DNA of 64,000 nucleotides, taken from positions 62,001 to 126,000 of the forward strand of contig CAWDQN010000010.1 in NCBI GenBank assembly GCA_963804495.1. The letters are read 5' to 3'. The DNA is from Rhodovastum sp963804495 (lineage in GTDB: Bacteria; Pseudomonadota; Alphaproteobacteria; Acetobacterales; Acetobacteraceae). Below the pieces are notes generated by a model that did no database searches, had not been told where the DNA came from, and saw only the letters and a program-made list of their open reading frames with translations. The translations under genes were made by a program, and so were the position numbers. Positions within the stretch are counted from its first letter, which is position 1; each line of letters begins with the position of its first letter. Below, one piece after another: positions 16,887-24,710 of the stretch.

Positions 16887-17161
16887 TGGCGGCGAAGCGT
16901 CTGATCATCGCCGGGCGGGTCCAGGGGGTGGGGTTTCGCCACTGGTTGATCCGCGAGGCGACGCGCCTGGGCGTGTCGGGCTGGGTGCGCAACCGCCGTG
17001 ACGGCACGATCGAGGCCCTGGTCGACGGCGACACCGCGAGCGTGGAGGAGTTGCTGCGTCTATGCCGCCGCGGACCGATGCTGGCCGAGGTGAGAGAAAT
17101 CGTCGAGGACCTCGCCGAGCCCTGGCCCGAGCCGGGTTTCGGCCGGCTGCCGACGGCCTGA
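16886..17161 (+). CDS. acyP: Acylphosphatase
   Basis: This 91-residue protein has the complete acylphosphatase signature: GRVQGVGFRHW with catalytic Arg18 and GWVRNRRDGTIEAL with catalytic Asn36. The enzyme hydrolyses acyl phosphates such as 1,3-bisphosphoglycerate and carbamoyl phosphate in the cytosol. The ATG at 16886 overlaps the ATP12 gene stop by one base. An in-frame upstream extension lies inside that gene and is not conserved. Confidence 0.93.
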   Translation: MAAKRLIIAGRVQGVGFRHWLIREATRLGVSGWVRNRRDGTIEALVDGDTASVEELLRLCRRGPMLAEVREIVEDLAEPWPEPGFGRLPTA

Positions 17162-17164
17162 TAT

Positions 17165-17677
17165 TTGGCGTCCCTGATCCAGTCTTTGGCTGCTTACATC
17201 CAGGCGCATGCCGACTGGGCGGCGCCGATCGCCTTCGGCATCGCCTTCTTCAAGGCGCTGGCCTTCGTGTCGCTGGTGGTGCCGGGGATGACCATTCTGG
17301 TGACCATCGGGGCCCTAATCGGCGCGTCTCACATTCCGTTCGTGCCGGTGTGGCTGGCGGTGAGCCTGGGTGCCGGGCTGGGAGACTGGGCGAGCTATGC
17401 CATCGGCTACCGGCTGAAGGACCGAGCGCGACATGTCTGGCCGTTGACGCGTCGGCCGGACCTGCTGCCGCGCGCCGAGCGGTTCTTCGCCCGCTGGGGC
17501 ACCATGAGCGTGGTGCTGTGCCGGTTCTTCAGCCCGATGCGGGCGACGATTTCCTTGCTGTGCGGCATTTTCGAAATGCGGTTCTGGCCGTTTCAGATCG
17601 CCAACTGGTTGTCCGCCCTGTTGTGGGCAGGGGTGATGCTCGGGCCAGGAACCTATTTGGGAAGTTTGTTCCGGTAG
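17165..17677 (+). CDS. DedA/VTT-family membrane protein
   Basis: This 170-residue membrane protein carries DedA-family features: FFKALAFVSLVVPGMTILVTIGALIG, the LGAGLGDWASYAIGYRLK segment and FFARWGTMSVVLCRFFSPMR, which holds the conserved F-x-R-x-x-P/S motif. DedA proteins act in lipid-carrier (undecaprenyl phosphate) or phospholipid transbilayer movement. The start is uncertain: TTG 17165 is 3 bp after acyP and has no strong ribosome-binding site. The protein is somewhat shorter than the usual 200 residues. Confidence 0.8.
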   Translation: MASLIQSLAAYIQAHADWAAPIAFGIAFFKALAFVSLVVPGMTILVTIGALIGASHIPFVPVWLAVSLGAGLGDWASYAIGYRLKDRARHVWPLTRRPDLLPRAERFFARWGTMSVVLCRFFSPMRATISLLCGIFEMRFWPFQIANWLSALLWAGVMLGPGTYLGSLFR

Positions 17678-17687
17678 GCCGCGCGCA

Positions 17688-18452
17688 TCACGCGAAGGCG
17701 GTTTCTGGGGCGACGAACCGGGCAATAGGGTTGCCATGGTATTCGAAGCTGCCGATATGGGTGAGGCGGCTTCTTGTGTCGAGCCAGACGCGACCGCCGA
17801 TTGCCCGCCAGCGATGGCAGAATGCATAGTCCTCGCTGAGGTATTCACCCGTTTCCGGCAGGATCATGGTGTCGAACAGGGCGTGCCGCTGGCGTTCGGG
17901 GCCGGTGGGAAGGGGCCAGGCGTGGATGGCGCGGTAGGCTGTCTCCGGATAGGCGGCGATCATGCGTGTGATCGCCTCCCGCGTGACCATCATGAAGCCG
18001 GTGCCGGCATAGATGGCGGTGACCAGCCCGTTCTCGTGCGCGCGCTCGGCGGGGTCGCACGGCGTGCCCACATAGAGCAGGCAGGATTCTTCGTCGTTTT
18101 CGCCGTGCTGCCGGCGGTGCAGCGCCGCGCCCCCCCAGTCCAGCGACTTGATCGGGTACATGCCGGCAACGAAATCCTTGCTGGCGCGCAGCAACCGCAC
18201 CACCTGGGTGGGCGCGAAGGCGATGTCGCTGTCCACGAACAGCAGGTGGGTAGCGGCACTGTCCATGAACGTCCCGAGCAGGGTGCTGCGGCAGCGGGTG
18301 ATCAGCGCGTCGTGGCCGAGCAGCGCGTGCGACAGGTCGAATCCTGCCTCCCCGGCGATCTGCAAAAGGGCAAGCACCGACTGCATGTAGCCGGTGGTGA
18401 CCAGCCCACCGAAGCAGGGCGTCGCCAGAAATATGTGCGGACGGTCCGACAT
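17688..18452 (-). CDS. Glycosyltransferase-like protein (GT-A fold)
   Basis: This 254-residue protein starts MSDRPHIFLATPCFGG. It contains LLFVDSDIAFAPTQVVRLL (an acidic metal-binding DSD at about residues 73-75), the small-residue patch GTGFMMVTREA and the late acidic motif SEDYAFCHRWRAIGG. This layout resembles GT-A glycosyltransferases of the Anp1/family-2 kind. The substrate is unknown and no polysaccharide genes are nearby. It is convergent with the DedA gene and lies 73 bp downstream of lipB on the same strand, so the two may be cotranscribed. Confidence 0.6.
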   Translation of the reverse strand: MSDRPHIFLATPCFGGLVTTGYMQSVLALLQIAGEAGFDLSHALLGHDALITRCRSTLLGTFMDSAATHLLFVDSDIAFAPTQVVRLLRASKDFVAGMYPIKSLDWGGAALHRRQHGENDEESCLLYVGTPCDPAERAHENGLVTAIYAGTGFMMVTREAITRMIAAYPETAYRAIHAWPLPTGPERQRHALFDTMILPETGEYLSEDYAFCHRWRAIGGRVWLDTRSRLTHIGSFEYHGNPIARFVAPETAFA

Positions 18453-18525
18453 TGCGGGCAGCGTGCCTTTGCAACGGGAAAGGCGGAGTTAATGGTGGGG
18501 CTGTTTTCCTGCGTTCCGGCCGCGA

Positions 18526-19206
18526 TCAGGCTCCGAACACCTCCGCCCAGGCCGATATCAGTGCCGCGTCCGCTTCCGCCATGGTCACCGGGATGCCCAG
18601 CGCGTGCAGGCTGGTCACGCCATGCTCGCGGACACCGCAGGGCACGATCCCCGCGAAATGCGACAGGTTCGGCTCGACGTTCAGCGCCACTCCGTGCCAA
18701 CTCACCCAGCGCGTCACCCGCACCCCGATTGCGCCGATCTTGGCCTCGGTCCCGGCAATCCGGTCCGCCACCCAGATGCCGACGCGTCCGTCGCGCCGCT
18801 CACCGCGCACATTGAAACGGGCGAGGGCCCGGATCAGCCATTCCTCCAGCCCGTGCACGTAGGCGCGGACATCGCGCGGCCGGACCGTGAGATGTGCCCG
18901 CTCCAGGTCGAGCATCACATAGGCGGTTCGCTGTCCGGGGCCGTGATAGGTCCATTGCCCGCCGCGTCCCGCTACAAAAGTGGGAAACCGGCCGGGCGCC
19001 TGCAGGTCGGCCGGGTCGGCCGAGGTGCCGGCGGTGTACAGCGGCGGGTGCTCAACCAGCCAGACCAGTTCCCGCGCGGCGCCGGCGCGGATGGCGTCCA
19101 CCCGCTGGCGCATGGCTACGAGCGCCGGCGGATAATCGGTCAGCTCGTCGCTGATCCGCCATTCAACTTCCGTCGTGACGTCATCCATTGCTGCCGCTCG
19201 GCTCAT
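18526..19206 (-). CDS. lipB: Octanoyltransferase LipB
   Basis: This 226-residue enzyme transfers octanoyl from acyl carrier protein to lipoyl domains, the first step of endogenous lipoate synthesis. Visible are WLVEHPPLYTAGTSADP, GRGGQWTYHGPGQRTAYVML, the KIGAIGVRVTRWVSWHGVAL stretch with the catalytic Lys, and PCGVREHGVTSLHALG with the catalytic Cys. The ATG at 19206 is used here; ATG 19188, six codons in, is an equal alternative. The start faces the tRNA-Leu gene. Confidence 0.95.
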   Translation of the reverse strand: MSRAAAMDDVTTEVEWRISDELTDYPPALVAMRQRVDAIRAGAARELVWLVEHPPLYTAGTSADPADLQAPGRFPTFVAGRGGQWTYHGPGQRTAYVMLDLERAHLTVRPRDVRAYVHGLEEWLIRALARFNVRGERRDGRVGIWVADRIAGTEAKIGAIGVRVTRWVSWHGVALNVEPNLSHFAGIVPCGVREHGVTSLHALGIPVTMAEADAALISAWAEVFGA

Positions 19207-19216
19207 CCGCTATATC
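19188..19216 (+). promoter_or_regulatory. Promoter candidate for tRNA-Leu
   Basis: TTGCTG (19188-19193) and TATATC (19211-19216) are spaced by 17 bp and end 19 bp before the tRNA. The candidate overlaps the start of the divergent lipB gene, so the two genes share a very compact control region. Confidence 0.45.
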
Positions 19217-19235
19217 CCCGCGCCTCTACCACGGT

Positions 19236-19321
19236 GCGGTCGTGGCGGAATGGTAGACGCGCAAGCTTGAGGTGCTTGTGGGGGAAACCCCGTGGAAGTT
19301 CGAGTCTTCTCGACCGCACCA
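19236..19321 (+). tRNA. tRNA-Leu (anticodon GAG)
   Basis: The 86-nt sequence folds as a class II tRNA. The acceptor stem pairs GCGGTCG with CGACCGC, followed by discriminator A and encoded CCA (19319-19321). The anticodon stem CAAGC/GCTTG encloses the loop TTGAGGT, giving anticodon GAG, which reads CUC and CUU. A long variable arm with GGGG-AAA-CCCC and the T-loop TTCGAGT follow. The GGTAGAC of the D-loop is typical of leucine tRNAs. Confidence 0.96.
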
Positions 19322-19599
19322 AGGAAAATCAGCAAATTGGCCTTTGCATCCGGCGTTTCGATTTGATGTGACACCATTGCCCGTTCTCGCTCGCACCAGC
19401 GAGCTGACGGGCACAGCCATCTTCTCCTAAAAAGCGCGCCGTCCTTGCGCGGGTCGCCGGCCTGCTCGCAAGACTTGGGGTCCGCGGCCCGATGGTCTAT
19501 AGGAGTGCGCAATCTCACCCTCGGCCTGTCCTGCGCCAGCCGCGCCCTTGCGCGATTCAGGCCGTGGCGGCTGCCGCCAAACCTTGGATCGCCGCCATC
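19322..19599 (+). other. Spacer between tRNA-Leu and the DEAD-box helicase gene
   Basis: This 278-bp stretch contains no convincing gene or RNA. The helicase frame is open back to 19492, but the residues there resemble no helicase N-terminus. I see no clear terminator for the tRNA. Confidence 0.4.
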
Positions 19600-21271
19600 A
19601 TGCCCTCTTCTCCGATGTCCTTCGCGCGCGCCCATCCTGCCCTGGCCGGCGCGCTTGCCGCCCGTGGTTACACCGAGCCCACCCCGGTGCAGGAGGCCGT
19701 GCTGCAGGAGGCCACCGCCGGGCGCGACCTGCTGGTCTCGGCGCAGACGGGCTCCGGCAAGACGGTGGCTTATGGGCTGGCGCTGGCCGAGAACCTGCTC
19801 GGCACCGATGCGAAGCTGCCGCCGCCCGGGGCACCGTTGGCGCTGGTCGTGGCCCCCACCCGCGAACTGGCCATGCAGGTGCAGGGCGAACTGGCATGGC
19901 TATACGATGCCGCGGGCGCCCGCATCGCCAGTTGCATCGGCGGCATGGATGGACGCAGCGAGGCGCGTGCGCTCGCCGCCGGCTGCCATGTCGTGGTCGG
20001 CACGCCCGGCCGGCTGTGTGACCATCTTCGCCGCGGCGTGCTCAATCTTTCCGCTCTGCGCGCGGTGGTGCTGGACGAAGCCGACGAAATGCTCGACCTC
20101 GGTTTCCGTGAGGAACTGGAGCAATTGCTCGACGCGGCGCCCGAGGCACGGCGCACGCTGCTGTTCTCCGCCACCATCGCCCGCGAGATCGCAGCCTTGG
20201 CCCGCCGGTTCCAGCGCGACGCGCTGCGCATCGACACGCTGGGGCGCAACCGCCCGCACGCCGACATCGCCTATCGCGCGGTGCGGGTGGCGGCGCACGA
20301 GACACTGCACGCGGTGGTGAATGTGCTGCGCCTCGAGGAGGCGCCGACCGCGCTGGTGTTCTGCGCCACCCGCGAGGCGGTGCGCCATCTGCACGCCAGC
20401 CTGCTGGAGCGCGGCTTTGCCTCGGTCGCGCTCTCCGGCGAACTGAGCCAGGCTGAGCGCACCCGCGCCTTGCACGCGCTGCGCGAGGGGTTGGCGCGGG
20501 TGTGTGTGGCGACCGACGTGGCGGCGCGCGGGCTTGACCTGCCGGCGCTCGATCTTGTCGTGCATGCCGACCTGCCCGGCGACCGCGCCACCCTGCTGCA
20601 CCGCAGCGGCCGCACCGGCCGGGCGGGCCGGAAGGGGTGCAGCGTGCTGGTGGTGCCGTTCAACCGCAAGCGCCGGGCGGAGGAATTGCTGTCCACCGCC
20701 GGGGTCGAGGCGATCTGGGCCGATGCGCCGGATGTCGAGTCCATCCGTGCCCGCGACGCCGACCGGCTGTTGCAGGATCCGGCGCTGACCGCGCCGCCCA
20801 CGGCGGAGGAACTGCCGCTGATCCGCCGGCTGCTGGACGGGCTGTACGCCGGAGCAGGTGGCCGCCGCGCTGATCCGCCTGCAGCGCGCCCGCCTGCCGG
20901 CGCCCGAGGAGATGTCGCCGCTGGCGACGTCCGAGCGCCGCGCGCGCACCGCCGAGGCCGAGCCACGGGCCTGGTTCAGCATGAACCTGGGCCGCCATGA
21001 CCGCGCCGACCCGAAATTCCTGGTGCCGCTAATCTGTCGCCTTGGCGGCGTGGAAAAGCGCGACATCGGCGCCATCCGCATTTTCGACCGGGAGACCAAG
21101 TTCGAGATTGACGCGGCCTCGGCTGGGCGGTTCGCCGCCATGGTGCCGCAGGATGCATCGGCCGAGGTGCGCATTCTGCCCTGTTCGCCGGCGCCGGCGG
21201 CGACTTCGCCGTCGCGCCGCACCTCTCGCTTCCCGGACACCCGCAATCGCGGGCGCGCCCGGGCGGCATGA
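19600..21271 (+). pseudogene. DEAD-box RNA helicase with DbpA-like RNA-binding C-terminus, frameshifted in this sequence
   Basis: The core helicase is complete: PTPVQEAVLQ (Q motif), AQTGSGKT (I), PTRELA (Ia), TPGRL, DEAD (II), FSATI (III), VCVATDVAARGLD (V) and HRSGRTGRAG (VI). Near 20845 the frame breaks. Removing the T at 20845 gives LTPEQVAAALIRLQRARLPA and then the DbpA-type RNA-binding domain with FSMNLGRHDRADPKFLVPL, KRDIGAIRIFDRET and KFEI. The restored protein has 556 residues. Without the repair it would lack the C-terminal domain that targets such helicases to 23S rRNA. The start at ATG 19600 is a choice between it and ATG 19615. Confidence 0.88.
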
Positions 21272-21352
21272 AGGCGTCATCATTGGTTCACCCACGGCGC
21301 TGAATTCCTGCCGTAGCTGCACCGTTCACCTGTTCAGCCTTTGGGGGTTCCG

Positions 21353-23017
21353 ATGGCACGTCGCAAGGTCCTGCTCTGCACCCTCGCCGGCGCGCTGGCC
21401 GCCGGCCTTGCCTCGGGCCTGAAGGCTGCGCCGGAGTCTCAAGCGTCCCCGCCGACCGCGACGCCGATCAAGCACCTGGTTATCCTGTTCAGCGAGAACG
21501 TCTCGTTCGACCATTATTTCGCCACCTATCCCGTCGCGGCCAACCCGCCGGGCGAGCCCGCTTTCATCGCCGCCCCGGGCACGCACGCGGTGGACAACCT
21601 GCTCACCGCCGGGCTGCTGACCAACAATCCGAATTTCACCAATCCCGCGAACGGCGCCGATGCCGCCGAGCCGTTCCGGCTCGCCCGCAGCCAGGCCAAC
21701 ACCGCCGACCAGAACCACCTCTATACCGCTGAGCAGCAGGCGTACAACGGCGGCCGCGCCGATCTGTTTCCGAAATACACCGGCAACTTCTCTCTCCACG
21801 GTGCCGGAGCCTTCGGCACCCGCGGCCAGGTGATGGGGTATTTCGACGGCAACACCGTCACCGCGCTGTGGAACTACGCCCAGCATTTCGCCCTGAACGA
21901 CAATGCCTTCACCGACACCTACGGTCCCTCGACGCCGGGCATGCTGGAAGTGGTGGCGGGCCAGACCAACGGCATGACGCTGGTCAAGACCAGCAGGAAG
22001 CCGTCCACTCTCGCCGCTGTCTCGTACTACATCGAGGATGGTCAGGGCGGCTACACGATGATCAACAACGTCGATCCCGCCGGCGATCCTTGTTCCAGCC
22101 GCAAGGACCAGGCGATGATGACCGGCAGGAATATCGGCGACCTGCTGAACGAGGCCGGCATCAGCTGGGGCGGCTTCATGGGCGGCTTCGATCTCTCGAC
22201 GATCAACGCCAACGGCAGCACCGGCTGCGGGCGCAGCACGCGTTCGCCAGTGATCGGCCAGGACATTCCCGACTACAGTCCGCACCACGCATGGTTCCAG
22301 TATTTCGCCAGCACCGCCAACCCGTCGCATGCCCGGCCGGCGTCGGTTGCCAGCATCGGCCACAGTTATGCGCCGGACGGTCAGACCCAGGATCCGGCCA
22401 ACCACCAGTACGACCTGGAGGATTTCTTCACCGCCGTGTCATCCGGCAACTTCCCTGCCGTCTCCTACATCAAGGTCAGCGCTTACCAGGATGGCCACGC
22501 CGGCTATTCCGACCCGCTCGACGAGCAGGAGGGGATCGTGCGGCTGGCGAACTTCCTGCAGCAGCGTCCGGAGTGGAAAGACACCGCGCTGATCGTCACC
22601 TGGGACGATTCCGACGGCTGGTACGATCACGCGTACGCGCAGCCGGTGCACGCCTCGTTCGATCCGCAGGCCGACCAGCTCGAAGGGCCTGGAAAATGCG
22701 GCACCGGCCCCGCGCCCGAGGGTGTCGGGGGCAAACCGGTGAATGGCCGCTGTGGTCCGGGCACGCGCATTCCGTTCCTGCTGATCTCCCCCTGGGCCAA
22801 GCCGAACGCGGTCGACCACACCCGCATCACCCATGCCTCGGTGATCCGCTTCATCGAGGACAACTGGTTGGACGGCAAACGCCTCGGCGGCGGTTCGTTC
22901 GATGCCGGCGCCGGCTCGCTGCTGGGCCTGTTCGACTTTGCCGCCGGCGGCGCGGTGCCGGCGCTCATCCTCGATCCCGCCAGCGGGACGCCGGCGCCGC
23001 CAGTGCCGGCCAACTGA
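21353..23017 (+). CDS. Exported alkaline-phosphatase-superfamily phosphoesterase (phospholipase C/acid phosphatase family)
   Basis: This 554-residue protein has an N-terminal signal peptide with an Arg pair (MARRKVLLCTLAGALAAG, cleavage likely near residue 25). The Arg pair is compatible with Tat export but short of the full motif. The catalytic domain carries IKHLVILFSENVSFDHYF (metal-ligand Glu and Asn), TDTYGPSTPGMLEVVAGQTN and IVTWDDSDGWYDHAYAQP, the signature of the PLC/AcpA phosphoesterase family (PF04185). The substrate could be phospholipid or phosphomonoester. ATG 21353 follows a GGGGG site; a TTG four codons upstream is less likely. Confidence 0.85.
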   Translation: MARRKVLLCTLAGALAAGLASGLKAAPESQASPPTATPIKHLVILFSENVSFDHYFATYPVAANPPGEPAFIAAPGTHAVDNLLTAGLLTNNPNFTNPANGADAAEPFRLARSQANTADQNHLYTAEQQAYNGGRADLFPKYTGNFSLHGAGAFGTRGQVMGYFDGNTVTALWNYAQHFALNDNAFTDTYGPSTPGMLEVVAGQTNGMTLVKTSRKPSTLAAVSYYIEDGQGGYTMINNVDPAGDPCSSRKDQAMMTGRNIGDLLNEAGISWGGFMGGFDLSTINANGSTGCGRSTRSPVIGQDIPDYSPHHAWFQYFASTANPSHARPASVASIGHSYAPDGQTQDPANHQYDLEDFFTAVSSGNFPAVSYIKVSAYQDGHAGYSDPLDEQEGIVRLANFLQQRPEWKDTALIVTWDDSDGWYDHAYAQPVHASFDPQADQLEGPGKCGTGPAPEGVGGKPVNGRCGPGTRIPFLLISPWAKPNAVDHTRITHASVIRFIEDNWLDGKRLGGGSFDAGAGSLLGLFDFAAGGAVPALILDPASGTPAPPVPAN

Positions 23018-23100
23018 GTCCTGACCGACGGATGCGCGGCCGCGCCGGAATAGCCGGCACCCCGGCTTGAACAACCCGGCCAGGACCCAACACTCCCCGG

Positions 23101-24558
23101 ATGCCCGAGCCCTCACCCCAGCCGAGCCGTCAGGCGCGCTTCGTCACCGGATCGACGATGCGCCATGTCGCCGTGATGGCGGGGACCGGGGCGATCGGCC
23201 TGGTGGCGGTGTTCGCCGTCGATCTGGTGAACCTGTTCTACATATCCCGCCTGGGCGACCAGGCGGTCGCGGCGGCGGTCGGCTTCGCCGGCGTGGTGGG
23301 ATTCTTTCAGTTCTCGATCGCCCTCGGACTGACCATCGGCGTCACCGCGGTGGTCTCGCGCGCGCTCGGCGCCGGGGCGAGCGGGCAGGCGCGGCATCTG
23401 GCGACCTCGGGCACGGTCCTGGCCGCACTGATCGCGGCGGTCGTGGGGGCAGGGACGTTGATGTTCCTGACCCCGATCCTGGACACGCTGGGGGCGACAG
23501 GCAGGACCCGCGACCTGGCCCACCAGTTCCTCGCCATCACCTCGCCGTCGCTGCCCTTGCTCGGGGCGGGCATTTGCCTGTCGGGTGTGCTGCGCGCCGC
23601 CGGCGATCCGCGGCGGGCGATGAACACGACGCTGTTCGCCGCCATCGTCACCGCCGCGGTGGACCCGCTGCTGATCTTCGGCCTGCATCTCGGTCTTCCC
23701 GGCGCGGCCATCAGCACCGTGATCTCGCGCGTGGTCCTGCTGACGGTCGCCTGGCAGGGGGTTGCGCGCCGGCACGGATTGCTCGGGTCGGTCCGGCTTG
23801 CCCGGCTGGCCGCCGACCTGCGGCCCATCCTGGCCATCGCCTTGCCGGCGGTGCTGACCAACCTCGCAACCCCGGTCGGGGCGGCCTATGTCACCCACGC
23901 AATGGCCCGGTTCGGGCCGCAGGCAGTGGCGGGCCTGGCGACCATCGACCGCATCTCGCCGGTGGCTTTCGGGCTGGTCTATGCCCTCAGCGGCGCGGTG
24001 GGACCGATCCTGGCGCAGAATTTCGGCGCCGGCCGGTTCGACCGGGTTCGCCAGGCGCTGCGTGACAGTCTGATCTTTACCCTCGCTGCGGTCTGCGCGG
24101 CGTGGCTGGCGCTGGCGCTCGGCCAGGGGGTGATCGTGCGCTCCTTTTCCGCCACCGGCGATGCGGCCGTGTTGGTGCACCTGTTCTGCACGGCGCTGGC
24201 GGGCAGCTTCGTGTTCGCGGGGTCGCTGTTCGTGGCCAACGCGGCGTTCAACAATCTCGGCCACCCGCTGCTGTCCACGCTGTTCAACTGGGGACGCGCC
24301 ACGCTCGGCACGATTCCCTTCGTGGCCATCGGCGCAGGCTATGGGGCGGTGGGGGTGCTGGCGGGGCAGGCGGCGGGTTCGGTCGTGTTCGGCGGCCTTG
24401 CGGTGGTGGTGGCGTTCCGGGTGCTGCCGCGGGCTGAGGTCGATTGGCCGGTTCAGACGCTGGCTTTTCCAGGCGGCACCGGTACGGCGGTGTTGGCGGC
24501 GCTGGTGAAGGAAGGCCAGGGCTCGGCCCTTGGCAGGGTCCAGAGGCAGAGCCCCTAG
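23101..24558 (+). CDS. MATE-family efflux transporter
   Basis: This 485-residue protein has twelve predicted helices in two homologous halves. Typical MATE segments are VDLVNLFYISRLGDQAVAAAVGFA in the first half and ALPAVLTNLATPVGAAYVTHAMARFG opening the second. MATE proteins export cationic compounds using a proton or sodium gradient; the substrate is unknown. The last 17 codons or so (KEGQGSALGRVQRQSP) are encoded by a copy of the dispersed palindromic repeat at 24511-24558. The original stop was probably lost or overrun when the repeat arrived. Confidence 0.88.
   Translation: MPEPSPQPSRQARFVTGSTMRHVAVMAGTGAIGLVAVFAVDLVNLFYISRLGDQAVAAAVGFAGVVGFFQFSIALGLTIGVTAVVSRALGAGASGQARHLATSGTVLAALIAAVVGAGTLMFLTPILDTLGATGRTRDLAHQFLAITSPSLPLLGAGICLSGVLRAAGDPRRAMNTTLFAAIVTAAVDPLLIFGLHLGLPGAAISTVISRVVLLTVAWQGVARRHGLLGSVRLARLAADLRPILAIALPAVLTNLATPVGAAYVTHAMARFGPQAVAGLATIDRISPVAFGLVYALSGAVGPILAQNFGAGRFDRVRQALRDSLIFTLAAVCAAWLALALGQGVIVRSFSATGDAAVLVHLFCTALAGSFVFAGSLFVANAAFNNLGHPLLSTLFNWGRATLGTIPFVAIGAGYGAVGVLAGQAAGSVVFGGLAVVVAFRVLPRAEVDWPVQTLAFPGGTGTAVLAALVKEGQGSALGRVQRQSP
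24511..24558. repeat. Dispersed palindromic repeat, copy inside the MATE 3' end
   Basis: GAAGGCCAGGGCTCGGCCCT followed by TGGCAGGGTCC matches the left arm of the repeat at 10886. Here it is translated as the transporter C-terminus and ends with the TAG stop. Confidence 0.6.
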
Positions 24559-24710
24559 CATGTCTTTGCCCGCGTTGCAGTGCAGCGATGCGCTTGCAGC
24601 CGCGCAGGGAACGCGATACACACCGGCAACCTTTTCGCCCCGCCACCGGTCGTAAGCAACTATTGTGTGTGCTTATGACCCAAAACCATTCTGTAAGCGG
24701 GCACGAAACC

